Of a stretch of 17,105 nt of DNA, positions 6,803 through 14,299 are shown one piece after another. A program made the position numbers and the translations under genes. This stretch comes from Phytohabitans sp036906915 (GTDB lineage Bacteria; Actinomycetota; Actinomycetes; Mycobacteriales; Micromonosporaceae): assembly GCF_036906915.1 (NCBI RefSeq), contig NZ_JBAKHX010000117.1:1-17105 (forward strand), written 5' to 3'. Every line of letters starts with the position of its first letter. Positions within the stretch are counted from its first letter, which is position 1. The notes beneath the pieces were generated by a model. It saw only the letters and a list, made by a program, of their open reading frames with translations, was not told the origin of the DNA and made no database searches.

Positions 6803-9064
6803 TCAGTGGCCGGCCGCCGCCACCCATCCGGCGATCTGGGTGCGGGAGGTGAAGCCGAGTTTCGTCAGGATGTTGCGGACGTGGCTCTCGACGGTCCGTT
6901 CGGAGATGAACAACCGCGCGCCGATCTCCTTGTTGCTCAGCCCTTCGGTCACCAGCCTCGCCACGTCGGCCTCACGCCTGCCGAGGACACCGGAGGCAGA
7001 TGCCGGAGGCCGAGCGGCCGGGGCCGTCTCGCGCAGGGCGAGCCGCACCGCGTCGGCCCGGCTCAGACGCCGCCCGGCTTCGAGCTCCGCGTCGAACGTC
7101 GCCGGGCCCAGCGACGCCCGTACAGACGAAGCCGCCCTCGTCAGCACGGGCGCCATCCCGGCGTTGACGGTGGCTCCGGCCTCGGAACGGAGGTGTTGCA
7201 TCGCCCCGAACAGCCGGGCCGCGAGCCGGGGCTCGCGGGCCGCCGCGCAGCAGCCCAGCGCGCCGAGCAGGTAACCTTGGGCGACCCGGTCGTCCAGGTC
7301 GTGTGCGATCCGCAGCCCTTCGGTGAACCGCGGCTCGGACCCGGGGACGTCCCCGGTAGCCAAGGTGGCGAAGCCCTCGTTCATCAGCATCATGCCGAGG
7401 CTGTAGCGGTCCCCGGCCGCACGGCTGCGCCGCACCCCTTCCGCCGCCGCGGCCCGGGCGGCGTCGAGGTCGCCGTCGGCGAGCCCGTTGAGTGCCCGCG
7501 CCTGCAACACCATCAACGTCGACCCGAGGTCGCCGGGGGCGACGTCGCGGGCCTCGCCGAGCAGGCGCCGGGCGGTCACGCGGTCGCCGGTCATCGACGC
7601 CGCGATCGACGCCATCGCCAGCGACTGTGACAGCACCTCCGGCTGTCCGGCGGCCAGGGCGACGGCCTGGTCGAGGGCGGCCGTCGCGGCCGCGGCGTCG
7701 TTCTGCAACACGGCGAGAAATCCACGGGCGAAATACGCCCACGGTGGCGCCGGCGTGCGGGCGAGCAGTTCGTCGAGCCATCGCACACCCTCGGCGGTCG
7801 CGCGGGTCACCCAGTACCAGAGCAGCGCATCGGCCAGGGCGACGGCGTGCCGCAGGTCACCCCGATCGCGGCACCTGACGAGCACGGCGCGGACGTTGTC
7901 GGCCTCCACGTCCATCCACCGAAGCCACTCCACCAACCGGTGCCTGCCCTCAGCCGCGAACGTCCGGCACCGCGACAGGTAGTGCGAGAGGCAGCGGCCT
8001 TCGGTGGTGTCCTCCTCCCCGGTGGCGCGCAGTTGGGCCCGCGCGTACTCCCGCATCGTCTCGTGCAGCCGGTAGCAGGCGACCGCCGCGACGTCTTCCT
8101 TCATCACCAGCGACTTGTCCAGCAGCGACGACAGCAGATCCAGGGCGCGACGGGCCGGCACGCCGCCGAAGCAGCACACCGCCTCGACGTCGTCGAGGTT
8201 GAACCTGCCCGCGAACACGCACAGCCGTGCCAGCAGCGTCCGCTCGTCCGGCGTCAGCAGGTCGTAGCTCCACTCGACGGTCGTGTGGAGCGCCTGCTGC
8301 CGTGGCAGCGCGGTCCTGGAACCTCCCGTGAGCAGCGCGAACCTGTCGCTGAGGCGGTCACGGATCTGCTCGGGGCTCAGCGCCCGCGTCCGGACCGCCG
8401 CCAGCTCGATCGCCAGCGGCAGGCCGTCGAGCCGGCGGCACACTTCGACGACGGCCTCCACGTTGGCGGCGGTCACCTCGAACGTTCCCGTCGCCGCCGC
8501 GGCCCGCTCGGCGAACAGACTGACCGCTTCGGTGTGCCGTACGTGCGTCAGCGGCTCGGTGCCGTCCGGCAGCCGCAGCGGCGGGACGGGCAGCACATGC
8601 TCACCGGCCACCGACAGCGGCTCGCGGCTGGTCGCGAGCACACGCACCCCGGGCGCCGACCGGATCACGTCGTCGACGAGCCCGGCGACGGCGTCGAGGA
8701 CGTGCTCACAGTTGTCGACGACCAGCAGCAGCTCCTTGTCCCGCAGGTAGATCCGCAGCAGCCGCTCCGGGCTCGCCGAGGCCTGGTCGCGCAGGTCCAG
8801 CGCGGCGACGACGGCACCGACGGCCAGCGCCGGGTCCCGCACCTCGGCGAGCTCCACGACCCAGGCGCCGCCCGGGAAGGCACGCGCGAGCCCGGACGCC
8901 GCGCGGACCGCCAGGCGGGTCTTGCCGACACCACCCGGCCCGACCAGGGTGACCAGCCGCGCCGCCGCCAGCTTCGCCCGGACGTCGGCCAGCTCCCGTC
9001 GCCGCCCGACGAAACTCGTCGCCGCGACGGGAAGGTTCCCCGGTCGGTCGGCGGGCCTGGCCAC
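6803..9064 (-). CDS. STAND-ATPase LuxR-family transcriptional regulator
   Basis: The 753-residue protein has three parts. Residues about 15-330 are an NTPase module: the sensor-like TSFVGRRREL, Walker A VGPGGVGKT (41-49), Walker B ELLLVVDNCEHV (111-122), ATSREPL, and RLDGLPLAIELAA, which is the GxP motif of AP-ATPases. Residues about 340-670 are helical repeats of TPR type with many Ala-rich pairs. The C-terminus (about 685-750) is a LuxR helix-turn-helix: LGRREADVARLVTEGLSNKEIGARLFI, then SERTVESHVRNILTKLGF. Members are ATP-switched activators of nearby genes. The start is a GTG at 9064 giving MARPADRPGNLPVAATSFVG, the usual short lead into the NTPase. It is divergent from the small membrane gene at 9150, with a tandem 11-bp repeat between them, so that gene is the likely target along with its own promoter. 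Confidence 0.93.
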   Translation of the reverse strand: MARPADRPGNLPVAATSFVGRRRELADVRAKLAAARLVTLVGPGGVGKTRLAVRAASGLARAFPGGAWVVELAEVRDPALAVGAVVAALDLRDQASASPERLLRIYLRDKELLLVVDNCEHVLDAVAGLVDDVIRSAPGVRVLATSREPLSVAGEHVLPVPPLRLPDGTEPLTHVRHTEAVSLFAERAAAATGTFEVTAANVEAVVEVCRRLDGLPLAIELAAVRTRALSPEQIRDRLSDRFALLTGGSRTALPRQQALHTTVEWSYDLLTPDERTLLARLCVFAGRFNLDDVEAVCCFGGVPARRALDLLSSLLDKSLVMKEDVAAVACYRLHETMREYARAQLRATGEEDTTEGRCLSHYLSRCRTFAAEGRHRLVEWLRWMDVEADNVRAVLVRCRDRGDLRHAVALADALLWYWVTRATAEGVRWLDELLARTPAPPWAYFARGFLAVLQNDAAAATAALDQAVALAAGQPEVLSQSLAMASIAASMTGDRVTARRLLGEARDVAPGDLGSTLMVLQARALNGLADGDLDAARAAAAEGVRRSRAAGDRYSLGMMLMNEGFATLATGDVPGSEPRFTEGLRIAHDLDDRVAQGYLLGALGCCAAAREPRLAARLFGAMQHLRSEAGATVNAGMAPVLTRAASSVRASLGPATFDAELEAGRRLSRADAVRLALRETAPAARPPASASGVLGRREADVARLVTEGLSNKEIGARLFISERTVESHVRNILTKLGFTSRTQIAGWVAAAGH

Positions 9065-9082
9065 GATTGGAAGCTACTACAC

Positions 9083-9104
9083 CCGGCTCAGTACCGGCTC
9101 AGTA
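9083..9104. promoter_or_regulatory. tandem 11-bp direct repeat in the divergent promoter region
   Basis: CCGGCTCAGTA at 9083-9093 is repeated exactly and without a gap at 9094-9104, followed by CC. It lies 19 bases before the LuxR-family start and 46 bases before the divergent membrane gene. Adjacent head-to-tail sites one helical turn apart suit a dimeric or multimeric activator. The link to the adjacent regulator is inferred. Confidence 0.45.
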
Positions 9105-9149
9105 CCTGCACTGATGGCCGGAACACGCCCGCCGCATACGTTCGTCGGC

Positions 9150-9557
9150 ATGACTGACGCACACACCTCCGACCTTCCGCTGTGGCGGCTGAACCTGCTA
9201 CGGGCCGGGTACGCCCTCATCGTCGTCGGCCTCGTCGTCGTGCAGTGGCCCCGGCTCGTCGGCGTCGCCGACAGGCCGCTCATGGACGGGGCCGTGACGT
9301 GCATGCTGGTGGCGCTGTCGTTGGTGTCGCTGCTGGGGCTCCGGTATCCCGTTGCTATGGTGCCGGTCCTGCTGTTCGAGTCGGCGTGGAAGCTGATCTG
9401 GCTCGCCCTGGTCGCGGTGCCGCAGGGCGGTGCGATGGACGCCGCGACGCGGGAGGTCGCGGTCTCCTGCTCTCTGGTCGTGCTCATCCTCGCCGTCATC
9501 CCGTGGCGTTTCGCGTTCACGCGGTACGTAACGCGGCGAGGGGACCGGTGGCGCTAA
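9150..9557 (+). CDS. conserved four-helix membrane protein
   Basis: The 135-residue product has four predicted membrane segments: about 20-36 (GYALIVVGLVVVQW), 48-66 (AVTCMLVALSLVSLLG), 70-92 (MVPVLLFESAWKLIWLALVAV) and 104-119 (VAVSCSLVVLILAVIPW). The start reads DLPLWRLNLLRAGY and the end FTRYVTRRGDRWR. I recall this as a widespread actinomycete family of unknown function, often beside LuxR or TetR regulators, with DoxX-like size and topology. I chose ATG 9150; ATG 9114, 12 codons upstream in frame, is an alternative. Neither has a good ribosome binding site, so a leaderless transcript is possible. It is divergent from the STAND-LuxR gene and probably controlled by it. Confidence 0.85.
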   Translation: MTDAHTSDLPLWRLNLLRAGYALIVVGLVVVQWPRLVGVADRPLMDGAVTCMLVALSLVSLLGLRYPVAMVPVLLFESAWKLIWLALVAVPQGGAMDAATREVAVSCSLVVLILAVIPWRFAFTRYVTRRGDRWR

Positions 9558-9613
9558 CCGCAACCTCCGGATCAGCTGGAGCCAAGCCGTAACCCACACC
9601 GAGACGTCGGCTT

Positions 9614-9651
9614 GCCACGCCTGCGGTGCCGAAACGCGTAGCAGGCGCGGC
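9614..9651. terminator. possible bidirectional terminator between convergent genes
   Basis: The arms GCCTGC (9619-9624) and GCAGGC (9641-9646) extend outwards, after a two-base internal loop on each side, by GCC (9614-9616) and GGC (9649-9651). It lies between the stop of the plus-strand membrane gene and the stop of the minus-strand Hsp70-like gene, where a shared terminator is expected. The loop is long (16 bases), so support is modest. Confidence 0.35.
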
Positions 9652-9657
9652 CCGGGC

Positions 9658-11397
9658 TCAACGCACACGGGTCCACACGCTCGTTCCCGCGCCGTGGAAC
9701 TCTAGCCGGTCCGCGGAGCAGAAGTATTCTTCCGGCCCAGGCACGAACGCCAGCGGGATCTGGTTGTCCCGTTTCCCGTTACGGTACAGGGTAGCTGTCC
9801 CCTTCGCCCTGATGTCGGAGATGTACTCCTTGCCGCCTGTGTGCCGAACGCGGAACGTGGCCGTCCCTCTGACCAGCTCGGTCCATCGTGCGCCGTCATG
9901 GTTGGCGACCTTTTCCGTGCTCTTGTTGAAGTCGGCCGTGGCTGTGCCGTCCGGCCGGTAGGTCATGATGGCGCCGGCCCGGCCGGTGAGCGCGACCCGG
10001 TCGCCGTTGATCGTGTGGAAGGAGGTGATTGATGTGGACCGCCAGGTGCCCACCGCGCACGGGTCGAGGCTGGGCGCGAACGGCGGCGTCGGCGACGGTG
10101 TGGGGGATGGGCTCGCGGCGGCGGGCGTCGTCGGGCTGGCGCCCTGCTTCTGTTGGCCGTCGTCGCCGAGGGCGGCCGCCGCCACGCCGGCGGCCGCGAA
10201 CACCACTGCGGTGGCGCCGAGCGTGAGGATCACCGCGGGCCGGCGCCGCGGCCGGGCGGGGGCCGCTACCGGCAGGATCGGGGGCCAGGCCGCCGCCGAG
10301 GTCGTGGGCTCCTCCTCGGGAACCGATTCCACGGTACGGAGGCTGCCCTCGGCCACCGCCAGTTCGGGCTGCTCCACATTGGTCGGTGCGATGCCGAGCG
10401 CCCGGTGCAGGAAGGTGGCCACGGCGGGGATGCGGCTGGACCCGCCGGCCAGGAAGACCGCGGCGATCTCGTGCGCCTCGATCCCGGCGCGCTGGAGCAC
10501 CAGCCGGACCGCCTCGACCGTCCGCTCCAGGACCGGTCCCGCGATCTGCTCCAACTCCTCGCGACCGAGCGGCGCGTCCGCGTCGAGTAGCGGTACGTGG
10601 ATGAGTGTGGTCGTGGCCCGGGACAGCATCTCCTTGCCGGCCCGCGCGTTGTCCCACAGTTGACGGCTGGCCCGCCGGTCGCCGGTGGTCTCCGGATGCA
10701 CCAGCCGTTGCCACAGTGCCGCATCCTGCGCGCCGACGGTCTCACCGAGTCTCGCGACGATGGCGGCGTCGATGTCCAGGCCGCCGGCGTCCGGAAGCCC
10801 TTCGGCGGCTACGGTCGTGAAGCCGGTCGCGGTGCGCCGTAAAACCGACGCGTCGAAGGTGCCGGCGCCGAAGTCGTACACGACCGCGCAGTGGCCGACC
10901 GGGACCTGGCCACCCGCCGCATCGACGAAGAAGCCGGCGGCGGCGACCGGCTCGGTCACCAGGCGTACGGTGCCCGGGAGGGCCTGGGCGGCGGCCGCGA
11001 GCAGCACGTCGCGGCGCCGCGCGCCCCAGGCCGCGGGGCAGGTGAGGACCACCTCGGTGACCGGATCGGAGGCGATGACGGCGACCTCGGCGGCGACCCG
11101 GCGCAACGCCGCCGCGATGAGGTCTGGAACCGGCACCTGCGTCTCGCCCAGTAGCACCGTCTCGTCGTCGATGCAGCGCTTCGGAAAGGGCTCGAACGAG
11201 GCGGGAGATGCCAGCGAGGTGTGCAGCGCGTCCCGGCCGACCAGCAGCCGGGCCGCTGGGTCCAGGCAGACCGCGGAGGGCAGCAGCGGTGAGCCGTCGA
11301 AGAGCAATGGACGGGGCTCCCGGCCGGGCAGCGCCACGACCGCGACTGTGTTCGACGTACCAAAATCGATGCCCAGCCGAACTCCCGCAGCGCTCAC
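9658..11397 (-). CDS. membrane-anchored Hsp70-like ATPase with an extracellular C-terminal domain
   Basis: From GTG 11397 the protein has 579 residues. An Hsp70/actin-type nucleotide-binding domain fills about 1-360: GIDFGTSNTVAVV (phosphate 1), EVVLTCPAAWGARRRD, VYDFGAGTFDASV (phosphate 2), and AVFLAGGSSRIPAV (adenosine). Instead of a substrate-binding domain there is an acidic/Pro linker, an RPRRR stop, one transmembrane helix (VILTLGATAVVFAAAGVAAA), a Ser/Pro/Thr-rich spacer and a C-terminal beta-rich domain of about 130 residues (CAVGTWRSTSITSF... FRVRHTGGKEYISD... WTRVR). By topology the ATPase is cytosolic and the last domain outside. Such DnaK-related proteins are known from actinomycetes without a clear client. 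I prefer GTG 11397 (GGTGG five bases upstream; start SAAGVRLGIDFG) over GTG 11424, nine codons longer. It stands alone. Confidence 0.87.
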   Translation of the reverse strand: MSAAGVRLGIDFGTSNTVAVVALPGREPRPLLFDGSPLLPSAVCLDPAARLLVGRDALHTSLASPASFEPFPKRCIDDETVLLGETQVPVPDLIAAALRRVAAEVAVIASDPVTEVVLTCPAAWGARRRDVLLAAAAQALPGTVRLVTEPVAAAGFFVDAAGGQVPVGHCAVVYDFGAGTFDASVLRRTATGFTTVAAEGLPDAGGLDIDAAIVARLGETVGAQDAALWQRLVHPETTGDRRASRQLWDNARAGKEMLSRATTTLIHVPLLDADAPLGREELEQIAGPVLERTVEAVRLVLQRAGIEAHEIAAVFLAGGSSRIPAVATFLHRALGIAPTNVEQPELAVAEGSLRTVESVPEEEPTTSAAAWPPILPVAAPARPRRRPAVILTLGATAVVFAAAGVAAAALGDDGQQKQGASPTTPAAASPSPTPSPTPPFAPSLDPCAVGTWRSTSITSFHTINGDRVALTGRAGAIMTYRPDGTATADFNKSTEKVANHDGARWTELVRGTATFRVRHTGGKEYISDIRAKGTATLYRNGKRDNQIPLAFVPGPEEYFCSADRLEFHGAGTSVWTRVR

Positions 11398-11456
11398 GGA
11401 GGCCACCGTAGCGTCTACCCGCACGAAATTGGGTGGCCGGCGGAGCCGGCAAGATT

Positions 11457-11493
11457 AGCGCCCACGGCCGCGACGCGCGCGGCCGCGGGCGCT
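11457..11493 (-). terminator. strong 16-bp hairpin after the methyltransferase gene
   Basis: AGCGCCCACGGCCGCG (11457-11472) pairs with CGCGGCCGCGGGCGCT (11478-11493) across a five-base loop. The single mismatch becomes a G:U pair in the minus-strand RNA, which points to that strand. The hairpin starts eight bases past the methyltransferase stop. A second smaller palindrome, GCCGGC-GGA-GCCGGC, follows at 11436-11450. Confidence 0.7.
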
Positions 11494-11500
11494 CGCGGTA

Positions 11501-13093
11501 TCAGCTGCGGGACGCCACCACCCGCGCGAACGTCAACGCGCGTCCGGCGTCAGCCCGGACCGTGGTTGCTTCGTCACGGGCCGGACCGACCGTCCATTCC
11601 GGATCACCGAACTCCGCGCACACCTCGCACCACAGCAACCAATCCCGCCAGCCGTCCTCCAGACTGTCGGCGGTCTCCACTTCGACGGCCCCGCTTCGCT
11701 CCCAGGTCCGCCGCCACCATTCTGGGGTTCGAAACGTCCAGAAATCCGCGCCGGCCCACGCCGCCAGGTGCTCCGGCACCGGCTCCACGTCGAAATCGAC
11801 GCTCGTCGCCGGCGCGACCATTCCGAGTTTTCCGCCCTGACGGACGCACCGGGCCAGCGTCGGCAGGTACCGGACGTCGGTGCCGAAGTAGTGGTATGCG
11901 TCCACACTGACCACCGCGTCGAAGTACCCGTCGGCGAACGGCAGCTCGTGCGCCTCGACCCGAAGCGGCGTCACCGATCCCGCGCCCGTATCGGCGTGGA
12001 GCACCCGCCGCCAGTTGTCTCCCGGCGCGATCCACAGATCCGCGGCCGTGACGTGCGCTCCGAATTCGCGGGCCAGGAACACCGACGTCAACGCCGTTCC
12101 GCAGCCAAGGTCGAGCACACGCATCCCCGGCTCCAGCTGCATCACGTCGGTCAGCCACTCGGCGAGCCACAGCGGCTGCGGTCCCATCACGTTGGCCATG
12201 ACCCACGCCGGGTCGTACGCGGCGCTGCGCGGATAACGCGGCAGCGTCAGCCGCTCGGCCAGGGCGCCCGGCGCGGCGGTCGGCGGCTTCCGCAGGGAGA
12301 CCTGCGTTGGGCTGTCTCCGAATTCCTCCGGCTTGCGCGCCACGACCCGTGCGAATCCCAACGTCTGCCCGGCATCGGCCCGCAGCATCACGACGATGTC
12401 GGCCGAGCCGCGATCCGGGTCGGTTGCCAACACCGCCTCCTCCCACGCCAGCCAGTTCGCGCCACCGTCTGGGAGGAGATCCGCACGTTCGACGTCCACC
12501 TTCTCGGTGGACTCCCACAATTGCCGCCACCACTCCGGAGTGTGGAACCCGTTGAATTCCCAGTTCCACCCCGTTTTGAGGTGATCAGGCGTCCGTCCGG
12601 CCAGCTCCCGCCTCACGCCGGGGGTAACGACGCCGACCTGCCCGCCGGGCCGAAGGAACCGAAGCAGCGACGGCAGGAACCAGTGATCCGTGCCGAAATA
12701 CTCGTACGCGTCGACGCACACCACCGCGTCGAAGTATCCGTCGGCGAACTTGAAGTCGTGCGCGTCGACGCGCAGCGGGACCACCGAGTCTTCGACACCG
12801 GCTGCGCGGATCCGGGTCCAGTTGTCGGATGGGTCGACCCACAGGTCCGCCGCGGTGACCTGCACCTGGTACTCGCGGGCGAGGAAGACGGATGTCAACG
12901 CGCGTCCGCAGCCGAGATCGAGGACGCGCATGCCCGGCCGCAGGTCCATTACGGCGGTCAGCTCATCGACCAGCCAGAGGGCATTCGGGCCCATCTGGTT
13001 CTCGAGAATCCAGTCAGCCGGGTAGGTGCCAGCACGTGGCGCCGTGCTCACGGCGATGCGGTTCTGGATGTCGTGCAGGGAAGAGTCGCTCAT
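11501..13093 (-). CDS. tandem-domain class I SAM-dependent methyltransferase
   Basis: The 530-residue protein consists of two homologous methyltransferase domains. Domain 1 (about 20-255) has GMRVLDLGCGRALTSVFLAR (54-73), VTAADLWVDPSDNW, FADGYFDAVVCVDAYEYFG and LRPGGQVGVV. Domain 2 (about 288-530) has GMRVLDLGCGTALTSVFLAR (323-342), VTAADLWIAPGDNW, FADGYFDAVVSVDAYHYFG and VRQGGKLGMV. Both keep the glycine-rich motif I and the acidic motif II, so both could bind SAM. Each ends with ADAG-TL-FARVVA. Related proteins known to me have one such domain of about 250 residues; the substrate is unknown, probably a small molecule. The ATG at 13093 has AAGGA about 12 bases upstream, inside a hairpin, and a 22-codon ORF precedes it. 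A strong terminator follows, so peptide and enzyme form one unit. Confidence 0.9.
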   Translation of the reverse strand: MSDSSLHDIQNRIAVSTAPRAGTYPADWILENQMGPNALWLVDELTAVMDLRPGMRVLDLGCGRALTSVFLAREYQVQVTAADLWVDPSDNWTRIRAAGVEDSVVPLRVDAHDFKFADGYFDAVVCVDAYEYFGTDHWFLPSLLRFLRPGGQVGVVTPGVRRELAGRTPDHLKTGWNWEFNGFHTPEWWRQLWESTEKVDVERADLLPDGGANWLAWEEAVLATDPDRGSADIVVMLRADAGQTLGFARVVARKPEEFGDSPTQVSLRKPPTAAPGALAERLTLPRYPRSAAYDPAWVMANVMGPQPLWLAEWLTDVMQLEPGMRVLDLGCGTALTSVFLAREFGAHVTAADLWIAPGDNWRRVLHADTGAGSVTPLRVEAHELPFADGYFDAVVSVDAYHYFGTDVRYLPTLARCVRQGGKLGMVAPATSVDFDVEPVPEHLAAWAGADFWTFRTPEWWRRTWERSGAVEVETADSLEDGWRDWLLWCEVCAEFGDPEWTVGPARDEATTVRADAGRALTFARVVASRS

Positions 13094-13103
13094 GGCGAAG
13101 AAA

Positions 13104-13129
13104 GGTCCTTTGTCGAGAGAGGAAGGACC
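13104..13129 (-). promoter_or_regulatory. hairpin that covers the methyltransferase ribosome binding site
   Basis: In the minus-strand RNA, GGUCCUU (from 13129 to 13123) pairs with AAGGACC (from 13110 to 13104) across a 12-base loop. AAGGA is the only Shine-Dalgarno-like sequence before the AUG at 13093, and it lies in the stem. A translated 22-codon ORF ends 30 bases upstream of the hairpin. This fits translational attenuation, as in erm leader systems, but the stem is short and unproven. Confidence 0.5.
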
Positions 13130-13159
13130 CGAGAACTGAACAGACGAAGATGCGCGGCG

Positions 13160-13228
13160 TCAGCCCCGGGCACTGAAGGCGGGGATGGCGGAGGCGCTGC
13201 ACACGGCAGCACCGAACTGGACGGTCAT
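13160..13228 (-). CDS. 22-residue leader or small peptide upstream of the methyltransferase
   Basis: The ATG at 13228 is preceded by AGGAGGT with a six-base spacer, one of the best ribosome binding sites in the window, and an in-frame TGA lies upstream, so this start is well defined. The peptide begins MTVQFGAAVC, continues SASAIPAF and ends SARG before TGA at 13160-13162. It is small, weakly hydrophobic, and has one Cys (residue 10) and four Ser/Thr in the second half. It lies 66 bases upstream of the methyltransferase start, whose ribosome binding site is in a hairpin. Roles to consider are an attenuation leader that senses an inhibitor or a tRNA, or a small peptide acted on by the enzyme. 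It resembles no peptide family I know. Confidence 0.6.
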   Translation of the reverse strand: MTVQFGAAVCSASAIPAFSARG

Positions 13229-13469
13229 CAACCCACCTCCTCACGCCTCGAGAGGCTCATATCGAGCTCGCGCACGTTACCAGGCCGTCCCTCTTGAGCG
13301 CAAGATCCGACATATCTGGGTGATTCAACGTCGGTGAGGTCGACGACAACAACAGCGCTTACGCGACGGCTGAGGCCGGTCGTCGACGCCCGCTCGTGCC
13401 GATGTGCCGGCGTGGTCGTTGGTGCGCCGGGCGGCTCAGTCATGGCGTCGTCGCCCTTACTCTGAAGCG

Positions 13470-13874
13470 ATGGCCCGCTACGTGATCGACGCCATCACCT
13501 TGCTGCATCTCGTCGACAACGCTCTCGCCGTCGACCGCGGTCATCAGTTGGTCGCACCGAACATCATTCGCTCGGAGGGATTGCAGCTGCTGTGGCATGA
13601 CGTCCGTCGAGGCAAGCGCACGGACCGTGCAGCGCTGGAGGCTCATGAGCGGATCACGGAACTCAAGATGCGACTCCTCGGCGACCGGGTGTCGCGCGCA
13701 ACGGCCTGGCGGATCGCGCGTCAAGAGAACTGGGACACGCTGCGCGATGCCGAGTACCTGGCGGTAACGCGGTTGCAGGCAGACGCTCTGGTCACGGTCG
13801 ATCCGGACATGGCGGCCAAGGCCAAGAACGTCGTTCCGGTGGCGCCCCTGCTAGCCCTACTCGCCGACGAGTAG
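13470..13874 (+). CDS. PIN-domain protein (VapC-like), without a visible antitoxin
   Basis: From ATG 13470 the protein is 134 residues, the usual VapC size. It opens ARYVIDAITLLHLVD with D7, has E36 in NIIRSEGLQLLW, and has RDAEYLAVTRLQADALVTVD with D93 and D111, followed by DPDMAAKA. These four acidic residues match the PIN nuclease metal site. PIN toxins cleave tRNA or other RNA, and their antitoxin gene normally sits just upstream. Here the 240 bases upstream hold no convincing plus-strand antitoxin ORF, so it is an orphan or pairs in trans. A TACTCT box seven bases before the ATG could be a -10 element of a leaderless transcript. Its 3' end overlaps the convergent macro-domain gene by 18 bases. 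Confidence 0.85.
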   Translation: MARYVIDAITLLHLVDNALAVDRGHQLVAPNIIRSEGLQLLWHDVRRGKRTDRAALEAHERITELKMRLLGDRVSRATAWRIARQENWDTLRDAEYLAVTRLQADALVTVDPDMAAKAKNVVPVAPLLALLADE

Positions 13875-14102
13875 CAACAGCGGTAGCCGCCCCGCGGTGG
13901 TTGCCACCGCTTGTCCGACCTGCAGACCTCGCCCGTAACGGCTTGCGCGGAGATCGCGGCACTCCTGCAGAATCGCCGGGCCTCCCTTGCGGTGAATCGC
14001 CCCGTCGACTCCGCCGCCGCCCAGCAGCGACGAGCTCGCCGCGTTGACGATGGCGTCGACCTGCTCGGTCGTGATGTCACCGGTGACCAGCTCGATCCGC
14101 AC
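13857..14102 (-). pseudogene. truncated macro-domain (ADP-ribose-binding) protein
   Basis: From GTG 14102, preceded by AGAGG at seven bases, the frame reads RIELVTGDITTEQVDAIVNA, then ASSSLLGGGGVDGAIHRKGG, AILQECRDLRASRYGRGL and VGQAVATTAGRLP. These are the N-terminal half of a macro domain: VNAA with Asn, and the GGGGVDGAIH phosphate loop that binds ADP-ribose. Family members continue with the RWVIHTVGP strand and a second loop near FPAISTG, for about 170 residues in all. Here the sequence ends in LLLLVGE at residue 81. The C-terminal half is absent, and the break coincides with the end of the PIN gene, so a deletion or rearrangement probably joined the two. A longer GTG start at 14117 is possible. 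I expect no function. Confidence 0.75.
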
Positions 14103-14299
14103 TGTATTACCTCTCACGCCACGCCCGCTGATACCGCGTCCATGGCCGGGGATTGCTACGCGGTTCGCTCGGCGAGCCTGTGGGAAGACGACAGCTGCGT
14201 TGGCCTCTTTCTATGCCGCTGGTCGCGCGTCGATCACCCGTGCCACTGGGCGTGGGCCGTCCGGTGCCGAACGACCCGGACTGCACCCGATTTCGGAGG

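Noticed and set aside
7847..9157. Long plus-strand open frame antisense to the STAND-LuxR gene.
   Set aside because: Arg/Gln/His-rich shadow of a highly GC-biased gene; no domain and no initiation signal.
11768..13297. A 509-codon plus-strand open frame antisense to the tandem methyltransferase gene.
   Set aside because: Its length mirrors the coding bias of the opposite strand; composition is Arg/Val/Gly-rich with no motifs. The minus-strand product has clear duplicated methyltransferase domains.
13228..13443. A 71-codon minus-strand ORF ending in TGATG with the start of the 22-codon peptide ORF.
   Set aside because: The second half has many A/T third positions and no family resemblance. 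The overlap arises because its stop falls within the ribosome-binding stretch. The peptide ORF does not need it.
13470..14102. A DarTG-like or VapBC toxin-antitoxin pair formed by the PIN and macro-domain genes.
   Set aside because: Macro-domain antitoxins pair with DarT ADP-ribosyltransferases, not PIN nucleases. The genes are convergent and the macro domain is truncated, so this is not an operon.
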